Positions 10,601 through 18,363 of a stretch of DNA of 64,000 nt are shown here, one piece after another; within the stretch, counting starts at the first letter, position 1; every line of letters begins with the position of its first letter. Position numbers and translations under genes: made by a program. Source of the stretch: Mucilaginibacter sp. L196 (GTDB taxonomy: Bacteria; Bacteroidota; Bacteroidia; Sphingobacteriales; Sphingobacteriaceae). The stretch is taken from the NCBI RefSeq assembly GCF_009765905.1, contig NZ_LMUO01000019.1:313895-377894 (forward strand). Reading direction: 5' to 3'. The notes beneath the pieces are model-generated. The model worked only from the letters and a program-made list of their open reading frames with translations, was not told where the DNA came from and did not search any database.

Positions 10601-11208
10601 TCAGCGATCTGAAAAATATGCAGAAAGCCCGTAGCGGTGAAGGTGGCGAAGAGATCATGAACGCGTTTAACGAATTGCGCAAGCGTGGTGATATTCGTGT
10701 AGGTGGGCTGGTATCCAACGTTCAACATAAAATGACTAAAAATGGTAAGCCGTTCGGGACTTTTGTTTTGGAGGATTACAAGGAATCGTATGAATTCGCG
10801 CTGTTTGGTGAGGATTATATGAAGTTCAGGTATTTGTTGGTTGATGGTTATTTCCTGCATATAAAAGGTATCATAGAAGAGAAATTCAGGCAGAAGGATA
10901 ACTGGGATATGAAGATATTAAGCATGAGTCCGCTATCTGAAATGCGCGATAAACTGACGAAATCGCTTACAGTGTGTGTTGATCTGCAATCGTTAAATGA
11001 TACGTTGTTAAGCAATATTCAGCAGGCGCTTGATGTGAATATTGAGAAGTACCCGGTTAAGAATTGCTCGCTGCGGTTTTTGGTGAAGGACAGGGAGGAT
11101 ACGATTGTACTGGAAGCGATTTCCAAGAGCGTGAAGGTGAACCCGAGTGATGATTTGATGGCTGATATTTTTAGTATTACTAATGTTCAGCCAGTGTTAA
11201 ATTCGTAA
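7615..11208 (+). CDS. dnaE: DNA polymerase III subunit alpha
   Basis: This is the catalytic subunit of the replicative DNA polymerase, 1197 residues, a normal length for DnaE. The N-terminal PHP domain begins at residue 3 with the HLHVHTQFSLLDG motif. The polymerase palm includes GPGRGSAAGS (about residue 383) and PDIDTDFDD (about residue 420), whose aspartates bind catalytic metals. The finger and beta-binding regions follow, with a tandem helix-hairpin-helix around residue 850 (GLTGVKGVGDKA) and an OB fold near residue 1000 (GGLVSNVQHKMTKNGKPFGTF). The ATG at 7615 puts the PHP domain at the extreme N-terminus as in homologues. The gene stands alone and is followed by a family A inverted repeat. 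Confidence 0.97.
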   Translation: MPDFSHLHVHTQFSLLDGAADIGKLYKKAAADGMKALAITDHGNMFGAFKFVAEAGKHNVKPIVGCELYVVADRHKKQFTKEKRDIRHHQLLLAKNAEGYKNLVKLCSFGYMEGLYSKWPRVDKELILKYHKGLIATTCCIGASVPQAILRKTEDEAEAEFKWWLDLFGEDYYIELQRHDIPEQHTVNAVLLKYAKKYNVKVICSNDSHYVDQQDSNAHDILLCVNTGDMQSTPIATDEEGGKGYRFGFPNDQFYFKTQSEMGKLFNDLPESLDNTNEIVDKVDVLKLKRDILLPNFVIPPEFKIHSDMTPDSDTLNQWEYLKHLTFLGAKERYVDISPEAEERINFELFTIRTMGFAGYFLIVADFIKAGRDMGVFIGPGRGSAAGSVVAYCIGITNIDPLKYNLLFERFLNPDRKSMPDIDTDFDDAGRQKVIDYVVEKYGKNQVAQIITYGSMAARTSIQDVGRVLDLPLSEVTLLKKLVPDTLGITLQGAIEQVPELQAILTGNDLRATVLREAGKLEGSIRNTGVHAAGIIIAPYDLTDIVPVAVAKDSDLLVTQYDGRVIEDAGVIKMDFLGLKTLTIIKDALRLIKQNYGVVIDIDYIPLDDEKTFELYQKGDTNGTFQFESDGMQMYLRDLKPDKFEDLIAMNALYRPGPIEYIPLFIKRKHGYEPIAFDLPDMEEYLGETYGITVYQEQVMLLSQKLAGFSKGDADVLRKAMGKKQIEVLNKMEAQFMTGATAKGHPKDKLTKVWNDWKAFAQYAFNKSHSTCYAFVAYQTAYLKAHYPSEYMAAVLNNQNNMEKITFFMDECRRMGVHVLGPDVNESDLAFAVNKKGEIRFGLTGVKGVGDKAVEAIIEERVERGPYTSVYDFAQRSNTRSVNRKSYENLIYGGAFDGMGLNRAQFFAKTENGILTGVERLIKYANDYQNTQSSNQSSLFGGSIASYVPEPAMPESDEWPLIEKLKYEKDVIGIYLTGHPLDNFKLEMERYCNTNISDLKNMQKARSGEGGEEIMNAFNELRKRGDIRVGGLVSNVQHKMTKNGKPFGTFVLEDYKESYEFALFGEDYMKFRYLLVDGYFLHIKGIIEEKFRQKDNWDMKILSMSPLSEMRDKLTKSLTVCVDLQSLNDTLLSNIQQALDVNIEKYPVKNCSLRFLVKDREDTIVLEAISKSVKVNPSDDLMADIFSITNVQPVLNS

Positions 11209-11220
11209 GTGATTTCTTTC

Positions 11221-11302
11221 TGTCATTGCGAGGTACGAAGCAATCACGAACGCTGCATGGTTGCTTTGCTTATGTGCGATTGCTTCGTACCTCGCAATGA
11301 CA
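11221..11302. repeat. Dispersed inverted repeat family A, copy 1
   Basis: Perfect 25-bp arms at 11221-11245 and 11278-11302 (arm begins tgtcattgcgaggtacgaag) enclose a 32-nt centre. The same arm occurs at 17995-18065, 24755-24852 and 35328-35442. The position directly after dnaE suggests it may also end transcription, although no T-tract follows. Confidence 0.9.
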
Positions 11303-11356
11303 AGGTTCTATATAACTTGTTAATATTAATATTGTTAAGACTTAAATTCACACCTT

Positions 11357-12391
11357 ATGAAACGATCACTCGCTGTACTCTTGCTGTTTTTTACCACAAT
11401 TGGGTTTAGTCAAACTTTGCCGGGTGTATCGGGTGGCGCTCATCTGGCATCTATTGGAAACCTTGCATTGGAATCGGGTGCTGTGATCAATAATTGCGAA
11501 ATAGGCTATCGCGTGCATGGGCGGTTGGATGAAAGCCGGTCGAACGCTGTCATATTTTGCACTTGGTATACAGGTGATGCCGCCGGGGTGGAATCGACCC
11601 ACCCGTGGGAGGCTGTGGATACTGCCAAATATTGTTTGATTATCATTGATGCGCTGGGCGATGGCGTGTCTTCTTCGCCATCTAACAGCAAACAACAACA
11701 TGGTGCCGATTTTCCGAGATTTACTATACGCGATATGGTGAACAGCCAGCACAAGCTTTTAACAAACAAACTTCATATTAACCATGTAAAGGCAGTAATG
11801 GGCATATCAATGGGCGGTATACAAACTTTTCAATGGGCGGTAAGCTATCCCGGTTTTATGGATGTGTTGATACCGATTGTGGGTACTCCGCAACCGTCGA
11901 GCTTCGACCTAATGGTTTATAATACGTTTCGCGAAACGATTGAGGAAAACACGGGCTATGATCATGGCCGGTATAAGATCAATCCGACCATTCCCAATGC
12001 AACTATGATGCTGGATGTGTTTTTAACAACTCCTGCCGACCGCGTTAAAACAGTTAAAAGAGAAGATGTAGCCAAATGGGTTGCATCCAATAAAACCCGG
12101 CATGATCAGGACTGGAACAATACCGATTATCAACTAAACGCTATTATCAATCATGATATTTCTAAGGATTTTAATAATTCCCTCGAGGAGGCAGCAAAGC
12201 ATATTAAAGCTAAAATGCTCATTATTTCATCCTTGCAAGATCACATGGTGAATCCTGCTCCAGCTATGGCGTTTTCAAAGCTGTTGCCTGCCAAACTGAT
12301 TGTGTTAAATGATGATAAGGGCCATCAGGCTCCAAATTTTTTTAACCCTGTTATAAAGGATGCTATAGCTGGGATATTATCGGCACAATAA
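11357..12391 (+). CDS. Exported MetX-like alpha/beta hydrolase
   Basis: This 344-residue protein has a Sec signal peptide (about residues 1-18, ending GFSQ). The alpha/beta hydrolase fold is of the homoserine O-acetyltransferase (MetX) type. The nucleophile elbow is GISMGG (about residues 153-158), and SSLQDHMVNP and DDKGHQAP carry the probable catalytic Asp and His. MetX proper is cytoplasmic and makes O-acetylhomoserine. The signal peptide argues against that role, so this is more likely a periplasmic esterase or acyltransferase of the same superfamily. The ATG at 11357 is chosen because it begins the signal peptide. The gene appears monocistronic, between a family A repeat and the DUF4142 gene. 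The substrate cannot be told from the sequence. Confidence 0.8.
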   Translation: MKRSLAVLLLFFTTIGFSQTLPGVSGGAHLASIGNLALESGAVINNCEIGYRVHGRLDESRSNAVIFCTWYTGDAAGVESTHPWEAVDTAKYCLIIIDALGDGVSSSPSNSKQQHGADFPRFTIRDMVNSQHKLLTNKLHINHVKAVMGISMGGIQTFQWAVSYPGFMDVLIPIVGTPQPSSFDLMVYNTFRETIEENTGYDHGRYKINPTIPNATMMLDVFLTTPADRVKTVKREDVAKWVASNKTRHDQDWNNTDYQLNAIINHDISKDFNNSLEEAAKHIKAKMLIISSLQDHMVNPAPAMAFSKLLPAKLIVLNDDKGHQAPNFFNPVIKDAIAGILSAQ

Positions 12392-12551
12392 TTAGTCAGT
12401 ATTTTAATATTAGCTAAAGCCTCAAGTCGGAAGATTTGGGGCTTTTCTGTTTAAAACTACAGTGTTTAGTATACTCATCCTCATAACAGAACTATTTCGG
12501 CAAGCGCTTGTTCATCTGAAAGATAATTAACGACATTATAAAAATCTAAAT

Positions 12552-13052
12552 ATGAAACTTTCAGTCAAATTACTTTTAATCGCTTTGTGCGTTGCTGGTA
12601 GCACTGCTACCTATGCCCAAACTGCAACGCCTGGCGACAAGGCTTTTGTAGCCAAAGTATCACAAGGCGGGATGTACGAGGTTGCAGCCGGCCGTGTAGC
12701 GATTACCAAAGGCACTAAACAAGATATCCGCGATTTTGCTACTGCCGAGGTGCATGACCATGTGCTTGTGGGTGCTAAATTGAAAAAGCTATCAGCAGAG
12801 GCTGGTATTACTTTTTCGTCTGAACCTAATGCTGAGTTTTCTGCAAAATTGAAACACCTGTCTTCGCTTTCAGGTTTGGCGTTTGATGAGGAATACCTTT
12901 CTGAGATGGGAACGATTCATGATATGGATGGCGCGGCATTTGCCAAGGAAGCTACCAATGGCGGTACAGCTGCTTTCCGTGCTTTTGGTGCGGAAACCCA
13001 CCGGATAGTTTTGCGCCACATTGGCGCCATTAAGGCAATTCCGGCTAACTAA
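12552..13052 (+). CDS. DUF4142 domain-containing exported protein
   Basis: This 166-residue protein has a clear signal peptide (residues 1-22, cleavage after ATYAQ). The body is helical and ferritin-like, typical of the DUF4142 family (AFVAKVSQGGMYEVAAGRVA, then DFATAEVHDH). Family members are periplasmic or extracytoplasmic helical-bundle proteins common in Bacteroidota and proteobacteria. Their function is not established, though links to stress are often suggested. The gene stands alone between the MetX-like hydrolase and a bidirectional terminator. Confidence 0.85.
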   Translation: MKLSVKLLLIALCVAGSTATYAQTATPGDKAFVAKVSQGGMYEVAAGRVAITKGTKQDIRDFATAEVHDHVLVGAKLKKLSAEAGITFSSEPNAEFSAKLKHLSSLSGLAFDEEYLSEMGTIHDMDGAAFAKEATNGGTAAFRAFGAETHRIVLRHIGAIKAIPAN

Positions 13053-13067
13053 CAGTTAGTACAGATT

Positions 13068-13107
13068 AAGAAAGGCTGCTACTAAATTAATAGTGACAGC
13101 CTTTCTT
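13068..13107. terminator. Bidirectional rho-independent-like terminator
   Basis: Perfect 11-bp arms aagaaaggctg (13068-13078) and cagcctttctt (13097-13107) enclose an AT-rich loop. The stem sits between the convergent DUF4142 gene and the minus-strand hydrolase and can serve both. Confidence 0.75.
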
Positions 13108-13131
13108 ATGCAGATAATCCTGATTAAGAAT

Positions 13132-13953
13132 TTACGATCTAATAAACTCCAGTAAATCCTTATTTATAGTTGCTGCCTCTGTAGCTGGCATGCCATGTGG
13201 AAAGCCTGGGTATGAGATCAGCTTACCGTTTTTCAATAGCTTTACGGCCTTTGCTCCTGAAATAGGGAAGGGGACGATCTGGTCGTCTTCTCCATGTAAA
13301 ACAAGTACAGGAATATCCACGCTTTTCAGGTCTTCTGTAAAATCAGTTTCTGAAAAAGCTTTGATGCCCTCAACATGCGCTTTTACGCCGCCCATCATTC
13401 CTTGTCGCCACCAGTTTTTTCTTATACCTACTGATATTTTCGCACCCTCGCGGTTATAACCATAAAAAGGGATGGTAAAATCTTCAAAATATTGTGCCCT
13501 GTTAAAAGCAGTACCCTCACGGATCTCATCAAAAACCGACATCGGAACGCCATCCGGGTTAGTTGCAGATTGTACCATTATCGGTGTAACCGCACTGATC
13601 AATACGGCTTTGGCTACACGGCCTTTTCCATGTTTAGCAGCATAATGAATAACTTCGCCACCACCTGTTGAGTGGCCGATGTGTATGGCGTCTTTCAAAT
13701 CAAGAAATGTGGTAAGCTCGGCTACATCTGCCGCGTAAGTATCCATGTCATGTCCATCTGATGACTGGCTGGATCTTCCATGTCCACGGCGATCATGTGC
13801 GATAACCCTGTATCCATGCTGAAGGAAAAACATCATCTGGGCATCCCAGTCATCACCGGATAATGGCCAGCCATGATGAAAAACAAGTGGTTGGCCTGTT
13901 CCCCAGTCCTTATAATAGATTTCGGTTCCGTCTTTTACTGTAATTGTGCTCAT
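13132..13953 (-). CDS. Alpha/beta hydrolase of the non-heme chloroperoxidase group
   Basis: This 273-residue cytoplasmic protein has no signal peptide. The chloroperoxidase/esterase signature is plain: FHHGWPLSGDDWD near residue 25, HDRRGHGRS near residue 53, and nucleophile motif GHSTGGG near residue 93. A late HGEDDQIVPF provides the acid residue and PGFPHGMPAT the histidine. Members hydrolyse esters or, as perhydrolases, form peracids that halogenate non-specifically. The natural substrate is unknown. It runs convergently to the DUF4142 gene with a shared terminator between. Upstream, its promoter region abuts repeat copies C1 and B1. Confidence 0.85.
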   Translation of the reverse strand: MSTITVKDGTEIYYKDWGTGQPLVFHHGWPLSGDDWDAQMMFFLQHGYRVIAHDRRGHGRSSQSSDGHDMDTYAADVAELTTFLDLKDAIHIGHSTGGGEVIHYAAKHGKGRVAKAVLISAVTPIMVQSATNPDGVPMSVFDEIREGTAFNRAQYFEDFTIPFYGYNREGAKISVGIRKNWWRQGMMGGVKAHVEGIKAFSETDFTEDLKSVDIPVLVLHGEDDQIVPFPISGAKAVKLLKNGKLISYPGFPHGMPATEAATINKDLLEFIRS

Positions 13954-14113
13954 AGGTGTTTGTTTATGATGATTAATAAATGAGTATCAGTTGTTTTGAA
14001 AAGTTTAGGGGGAGGAGACCTAAAAGTAGAAAATAAAAAGCTGATATATTAACATTTAAGAGTAAAAGGTGTTTTCGATTATTGATATTCGTTAAGACTG
14101 CCGGGCGATGTTG

Positions 14114-14172
14114 ACTCACCCGACTACGCTGCGCTGGTCGACCTCTCTTCGCCTGCGGCGGAAAGAGGTCGA
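14114..14172. repeat. Dispersed repeat family C, copy 1 (half element)
   Basis: It contains actcacccgactacgctgcg, then a cctctcttcgcctgcggcgg hairpin and gaaagaggtcga. It matches the right half of the full element at 16201-16362 and the half copy at 18098-18155. Confidence 0.8.
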
Positions 14173-14187
14173 GATAATCTAAACACC

Positions 14188-14264
14188 TTGTCATTCTGAG
14201 CATAGCGAAGAATCTGTACAGTGTAAACAATTATACAGATTCTTCGCTATGCTCAGAATGACAA
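14188..14264. repeat. Dispersed inverted repeat family B, copy 1
   Basis: Perfect 31-bp arms lie at 14188-14218 and 14234-14264 (arm begins ttgtcattctgagcatagcg) with a 15-nt loop. A related copy is at 37870-37957. The right arm contains an ATG (14249) in frame with the next gene but is not its likely start. Confidence 0.9.
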
Positions 14265-14350
14265 TTTTTTTGGCTACAACAATAGTTGATTCGGCTACTT
14301 TTGCTCTTTTGGTGATGCGCAACTTTGTATCATCAAAACAAATTGAAACA

Positions 14351-15238
14351 ATGAAAATTATAGTAACAGGTTCATTAGGACACATTAGCAAGCCATTGAC
14401 AGAAGAATTAGTGGCAAAAGGGCATACGGTTATAGTTGTTAGCAGTAATCCTGATAAACAAATAGACATTGAAGCTTTAGGTGCTACCGCGGCCATAGGT
14501 ACATTGGCAGATGTTGATTTTTTGACAGTTACTTTTACAGGTGCTGATGCGGTATATACCATGGTTCCGCCTAATTACGCGGCTGCGGATATGATGGCTT
14601 ATTGCAAAGAAACAGGTGAAAACTTTGCCGAAGCTGTCGAAAAGTCGGGTGTTAAGCGGGTGGTTCACCTGAGCAGTATCGGGGCACATATGGAGAAGGA
14701 TTCCGGCCTGATTTTAGCGCATCGGCAGGTGGAAACTATTTTGGACAAGTTATCGAATGTTGCCATTACATTTATGCGCCCTTCGGGTTTCTATTACAAT
14801 TTATTGGGCTTTATACCGATGATAAAAAATACAGGTGTAATTACTGCGAATTATGGTGCGGATGATATGCTGATATGGGTCTCACCAGTAGATATAGCTG
14901 CTGCGGTTGCTGATGAACTGGAAATTCCGCTTACCGGCCACAAGGTACGTTATGTAGCGAGCGATGAATTAACGGGTAACGAAACGGCAAGTATTTTAGG
15001 TATAGCGATTGGCAAGCCGGATTTGAAATGGATATTAATATCCGACGAAGAAAGACAGCGCCAGTTAGAAGCGGTAGGCTTAAAGCCTACAATGGCTCAT
15101 GGTTTGGTTGAAATGTTCTCCAGTCAGCATAACGGTGCATTGGCTGAGGATTTTTACTGCAACTGGCCCAAAGTGATGGGTAAAGTAAAAATGGCCGACT
15201 ACGCCAAAGAATTTGCTGCCATCTACAATCAAAAATAA
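14351..15238 (+). CDS. NmrA-like NAD(P)-binding reductase
   Basis: This 295-residue Rossmann-fold protein belongs to the NmrA-like atypical short-chain dehydrogenases. The nucleotide-binding loop is at the N-terminus (MKIIVTGSLGHI), followed by VVHLSSIGAH near residue 100 and FMRPSGFYYN near residue 140. The catalytic Tyr-Lys pair of classical SDRs is not seen. Relatives act as NAD(P)H sensors or quinone/azo reductases. I start at the ATG at 14351, because an earlier in-frame ATG at 14249 lies inside the family B repeat and would add 34 residues that look repeat-derived. An AraC regulator follows after 12 bp on the same strand and is likely co-transcribed. Confidence 0.85.
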   Translation: MKIIVTGSLGHISKPLTEELVAKGHTVIVVSSNPDKQIDIEALGATAAIGTLADVDFLTVTFTGADAVYTMVPPNYAAADMMAYCKETGENFAEAVEKSGVKRVVHLSSIGAHMEKDSGLILAHRQVETILDKLSNVAITFMRPSGFYYNLLGFIPMIKNTGVITANYGADDMLIWVSPVDIAAAVADELEIPLTGHKVRYVASDELTGNETASILGIAIGKPDLKWILISDEERQRQLEAVGLKPTMAHGLVEMFSSQHNGALAEDFYCNWPKVMGKVKMADYAKEFAAIYNQK

Positions 15239-15250
15239 CTATATTGTATC

Positions 15251-16171
15251 ATGGCAAATGCACAACCTCACCGGATCAAAACCATCAGTGAATATCACCA
15301 GGTTATGGGGCTCCCAAAGCCGGAGCACCCGCTGATCAGTGTGATCAATTTTGAGTCGATTAAGCGTTTGCCGTATGATGAATCCATAAGTATAGTATTT
15401 GATTTTTATTCCATCTCGCTTAAAAGGGATTTTAATGGTAAGATGAAATACGGGCAGCAGGAATATGATTTTGATGAGGGGATTATGTTTTTTATTTCAC
15501 CCGGGCAGGTATTCGGGATGGAGATTGATAAAGGCATTGAGCTAACACATTCGGGATGGTTGTTACTTGTTCATCCCGATTTTTTATGGAATACCTCATT
15601 GGCTAAAACCATGAAACAGTATGAATATTTTAATTACTCAGTACATGAGGCCTTGTTTCTATCTGAAAAAGAAGAAACAACTATTATAGGTATGATGCAA
15701 AGCATGGAGCAGGAATATCGGTCTAACATTGATAAATTCAGTCAGACTATTATTATCGCTCAACTAGAATTATTACTGTCTTATGCGGAACGATTTTATC
15801 AGCGGCAATTTATCACCCGGAAAATAGCTAACCATCAAATTCTAAACCGACTGGAAGAAGTTTTGACGGAGTATTTTAACAGCGATACTTTATTGAAAAG
15901 AGGGTTGCCTACTGTGCAATATATTGCCGAAATCTTGAATATATCGCCCAGTTATTTAAGCGGATCATTAAAAATGCTGACAGGGCAAAGCACACAACAG
16001 CATATACATGATAAGCTGATTGAAAAAGCGAAAGAGAAGCTATCTACCACTAGTTTATCCGTAAGTGAGATTGCTTATGAGTTGGGGTTTGAGCATTCGC
16101 AGTCGTTTAGTAAGTTGTTTAAAACGAAGACGGAGCTTTCGCCTTTGGAGTTTAGAGCTTCGTTTAATTGA
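15251..16171 (+). CDS. AraC family transcriptional regulator
   Basis: This 306-residue protein has a cupin-like N-terminal sensing part and a C-terminal AraC double helix-turn-helix (about residues 205-300). The final helix carries the family signature VSEIAYELGFEHSQSFSKLF, followed by TELSPLEFR. It begins 12 bp after the NmrA-like reductase and probably shares its transcript, so it may regulate that gene. The effector is unknown. A family C repeat follows directly after the stop. Confidence 0.9.
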   Translation: MANAQPHRIKTISEYHQVMGLPKPEHPLISVINFESIKRLPYDESISIVFDFYSISLKRDFNGKMKYGQQEYDFDEGIMFFISPGQVFGMEIDKGIELTHSGWLLLVHPDFLWNTSLAKTMKQYEYFNYSVHEALFLSEKEETTIIGMMQSMEQEYRSNIDKFSQTIIIAQLELLLSYAERFYQRQFITRKIANHQILNRLEEVLTEYFNSDTLLKRGLPTVQYIAEILNISPSYLSGSLKMLTGQSTQQHIHDKLIEKAKEKLSTTSLSVSEIAYELGFEHSQSFSKLFKTKTELSPLEFRASFN

Positions 16172-16200
16172 TTTATACTGGCAAACAAAGCAATCTTTTT

Positions 16201-16362
16201 ACCCTCTTTCCGGCTTGCCGGAGAGAGGGTCGAACAGCGTAGCGCATTCGGGGTGAGTAAACTATGCGTCACGCATTTGCGCTAATGTCGCTCGTATAAT
16301 TACTCACCCGGTCTTTGCTTCGCTCGACCACCCTCTCTTCGCCTGCGGCGGAAAGAGGGTAG
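16201..16362. repeat. Dispersed repeat family C, full-length copy
   Basis: This is a 162-bp inverted element. The left half starts accctctttccggcttgccg and the right half ends cctgcggcggaaagagggt. The inner arms are ggggtgagtaa and ttactcaccc. It fills almost the whole gap between the convergent AraC regulator and the lipase maturation factor gene, and half copies occur at 14114-14172 and 18098-18155. Confidence 0.85.
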
Positions 16363-16392
16363 AAAACAGCATGAAAATATGTTGCCCATTAT

Positions 16393-17904
16393 CTAACGCA
16401 TCCAACCCTGACTTTCAAGGTAATTTATTAAACGCGGGTCACTATCAGAAAGTACAGGCAGCCACTCGCTTACCTCTGTCCTCGTCCAGTAAAGGCCTTT
16501 AGGATTGTCGGGCCGGGCAAATTTGTAATCGTATAACACCGCCCGGATGTAACGGGGTGGTTTTTGCGGGAATGGATTTTCGGCAAATAATCTAACAGCA
16601 TCTGGGTTATTGTGTAGCAGCTTCCATACCAGGTTGTAGGTCCATGGGTATTGGTCGGCGGTGGACATGGAGGCAAACCACATTTGCCAATCGAGCCGAA
16701 GTTGATATGGCGCGATTTGCGGTGGGCGCTTATCTAACAAAACAGGTAGGCCTTTGTAGATATAGGGTTTCCATGTTGCTTTATTACCGGTGGTATCATC
16801 CGAAGTTCCTTCAAAAATCACGTTCATGCGTTCCTGACCAACGCTGCCGAAGGCGCCATAAGTGTTTACCAAGTCGAGCGGATCATAGGAAGAGTTCATC
16901 GCTTGGTTGGGTGATAACATGTTCAATACCGGCTGAATACTGAGTAATACCACCAGGCCTGTGGCTATCCATGCTGTAATTACCATTGGTTTTGATTCTT
17001 CGGCTATGCTGGCGGCAGCTTCTGCTTTATGAACAAGCACGGCGGGAAGTAGCTTCGACCAAAAGCTGTCATCAAAGCAGGCTAAAGCGGGGATAATAGT
17101 TAGCCAGTTTAAAAACGAAAGATTGCCGCTAAGGATAATGAAAAATTGAAAAGCAATAATAACCGACCCGGCAATGTGGCGCGACAATCGATGCCACCAA
17201 ATAAACCATGGCGCTACCAGTTCGGCCAGCCAGTTAAACCATACCCCGATCTTTAATACCGTATGCGGTAAAAAATGAAACCAGCGGGTTAGCGGGCCGG
17301 GTATAGGTTGTGTTTCAAAATAGTAATAAAGCGCGGTAGCGTTACGCCATGTAGCATCGCCGCGGAACTTGATCAACCCTGCGCCCAGCATAATACGAAA
17401 GGCGAGCCAGCGAAATAAAATAATGACGGGCAAAGGTGGCGCTTGTTTTGGAAATGGCCGCATTTCAAGCAAAGGGCAGAGAAATATCGCCAGGAAACCG
17501 GTTTCATTGAGTTGGATCTCCCAGCCATAGCCATACCAGTCTTGCCCCATATGTACGATAGACATATAGAGTATCCAGATGATGGCGAGCAGTGGCACAT
17601 TTGCATAGCCGATGATTATGACACAGGAAAGTAGGAACCCTAGCCATGCCACAGTTAAAAGTGCTGTATTTGAATGCCAAAACCAAAAAACGGAAGGCAG
17701 GCGAACAAAGCCGGCACCGGTTGAACCCAGCGTGGTTGTTATCTGTTTAAGGTAGAGCCCAAGCGGTAGCAGTCCGTTGGTGCCAATTAGTGGAATAATT
17801 TGATTAATGGCAACCAAAAAAGCTACAGCATATATGATACCCAGCAGCCTAAGAATGACAAAGCGGGTAAGCCAGTAGCTTGGTTGATTACTGTTTAGTT
17901 CCAT
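16393..17904 (-). CDS. Lipase maturation factor (LMF1) family membrane protein
   Basis: This 503-residue polytopic protein has several hydrophobic segments in the first 340 residues and a soluble C-terminal part. The LMF signature is clear: RGDATWRNATALYYYFETQP near residue 185, then PGPLTRWFHFLP and FNWLAELVAPW. The C-terminal part has the family's YQLRLDWQMWFA and PWTYNLVWKLL segments. In animals LMF1 helps lipase folding in the ER. Bacterial homologues are widespread but uncharacterised, so a chaperone role for exported lipases is only inference. The neighbours (AraC regulator, patatin lipase) are separated by repeats. The nearby patatin is suggestive but not on an obvious common transcript. 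Confidence 0.85.
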   Translation of the reverse strand: MELNSNQPSYWLTRFVILRLLGIIYAVAFLVAINQIIPLIGTNGLLPLGLYLKQITTTLGSTGAGFVRLPSVFWFWHSNTALLTVAWLGFLLSCVIIIGYANVPLLAIIWILYMSIVHMGQDWYGYGWEIQLNETGFLAIFLCPLLEMRPFPKQAPPLPVIILFRWLAFRIMLGAGLIKFRGDATWRNATALYYYFETQPIPGPLTRWFHFLPHTVLKIGVWFNWLAELVAPWFIWWHRLSRHIAGSVIIAFQFFIILSGNLSFLNWLTIIPALACFDDSFWSKLLPAVLVHKAEAAASIAEESKPMVITAWIATGLVVLLSIQPVLNMLSPNQAMNSSYDPLDLVNTYGAFGSVGQERMNVIFEGTSDDTTGNKATWKPYIYKGLPVLLDKRPPQIAPYQLRLDWQMWFASMSTADQYPWTYNLVWKLLHNNPDAVRLFAENPFPQKPPRYIRAVLYDYKFARPDNPKGLYWTRTEVSEWLPVLSDSDPRLINYLESQGWMR

Positions 17905-17994
17905 TTGATAACCGAATATTGCTCATTAATAGTACATTAATGATGGTGATATGGTTTTGGGTGGAAGTGTTAAAATGTTGATGTCTTTAGTTTT

Positions 17995-18065
17995 TTGTCA
18001 TTACGAGGAACGAAGCAATCGCACATCTGCAGAGTTCGCGATTGCTTCGTTCCTCGTAATGACAA
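17995..18065. repeat. Dispersed inverted repeat family A, copy 2
   Basis: Perfect 28-bp arms lie at 17995-18022 and 18038-18065 with a 15-nt loop. Both arms carry the same substitutions relative to copy 1 (attacgaggaacgaagcaat), so the two arms have changed together. Confidence 0.9.
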
Positions 18066-18097
18066 TTTAGCACCTCATAAAGACTCTAAAAACGGCC

Positions 18098-18155
18098 ACT
18101 CACCCCGACATTGCTGCGCTTGTCGACCCTCTCTTCGCCTGCGGCGGAAAGAGGA
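18098..18155. repeat. Dispersed repeat family C, copy 3 (half element)
   Basis: It contains actcaccccgacattgctgc, then ccctctcttcgcctgcggcg and gaaagagga, matching the right half of the 16201-16362 element. Confidence 0.8.
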
Positions 18156-18363
18156 TAAAACAGGTAAAAAGTGATTGTTTTTGATGCTTTTTTGATTGAT
18201 TTTGAGCATTTTTTGAGTGAAATTGGACTATTTTTGGGCTAAAATGACCTGAATTTGGGCTTAAAATCAATCTAAAAAGCCTGTTTTTGACTTGTTTTAG
18301 GGCATAAATTGGGTCAAAAGTGTACCATTTGTACCAGGTGTTCCACTTGTTTCGTGGTACAGT

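Larger units (their letters stand above)
17905..18363. other. Gene-free intergenic region with repeats A2 and C3
   Basis: No coding region is supported. It holds the family A copy at 17995-18065 and the family C half copy at 18098-18155. A T/G-rich stretch (18170-18300) has repeated tttttga and ttttgg words. An imperfect palindrome around gtaccatttgtaccaggtg lies near 18320-18360, just before the patatin stop. Confidence 0.6.

Noticed and set aside
11221..11302. CRISPR array or repeat-spacer structure
   Set aside because: The dispersed repeats are palindromic single copies kilobases apart with no regular spacing or cas genes.
11209..11409. 66-codon frame after dnaE
   Set aside because: Most of it is translated family A repeat (CFVPRND) and it overlaps the start of the MetX-like gene.
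13973..14230. Small minus-strand frame before the NmrA-like gene
   Set aside because: It is made of repeat families B and C in translation and has no protein-like character.
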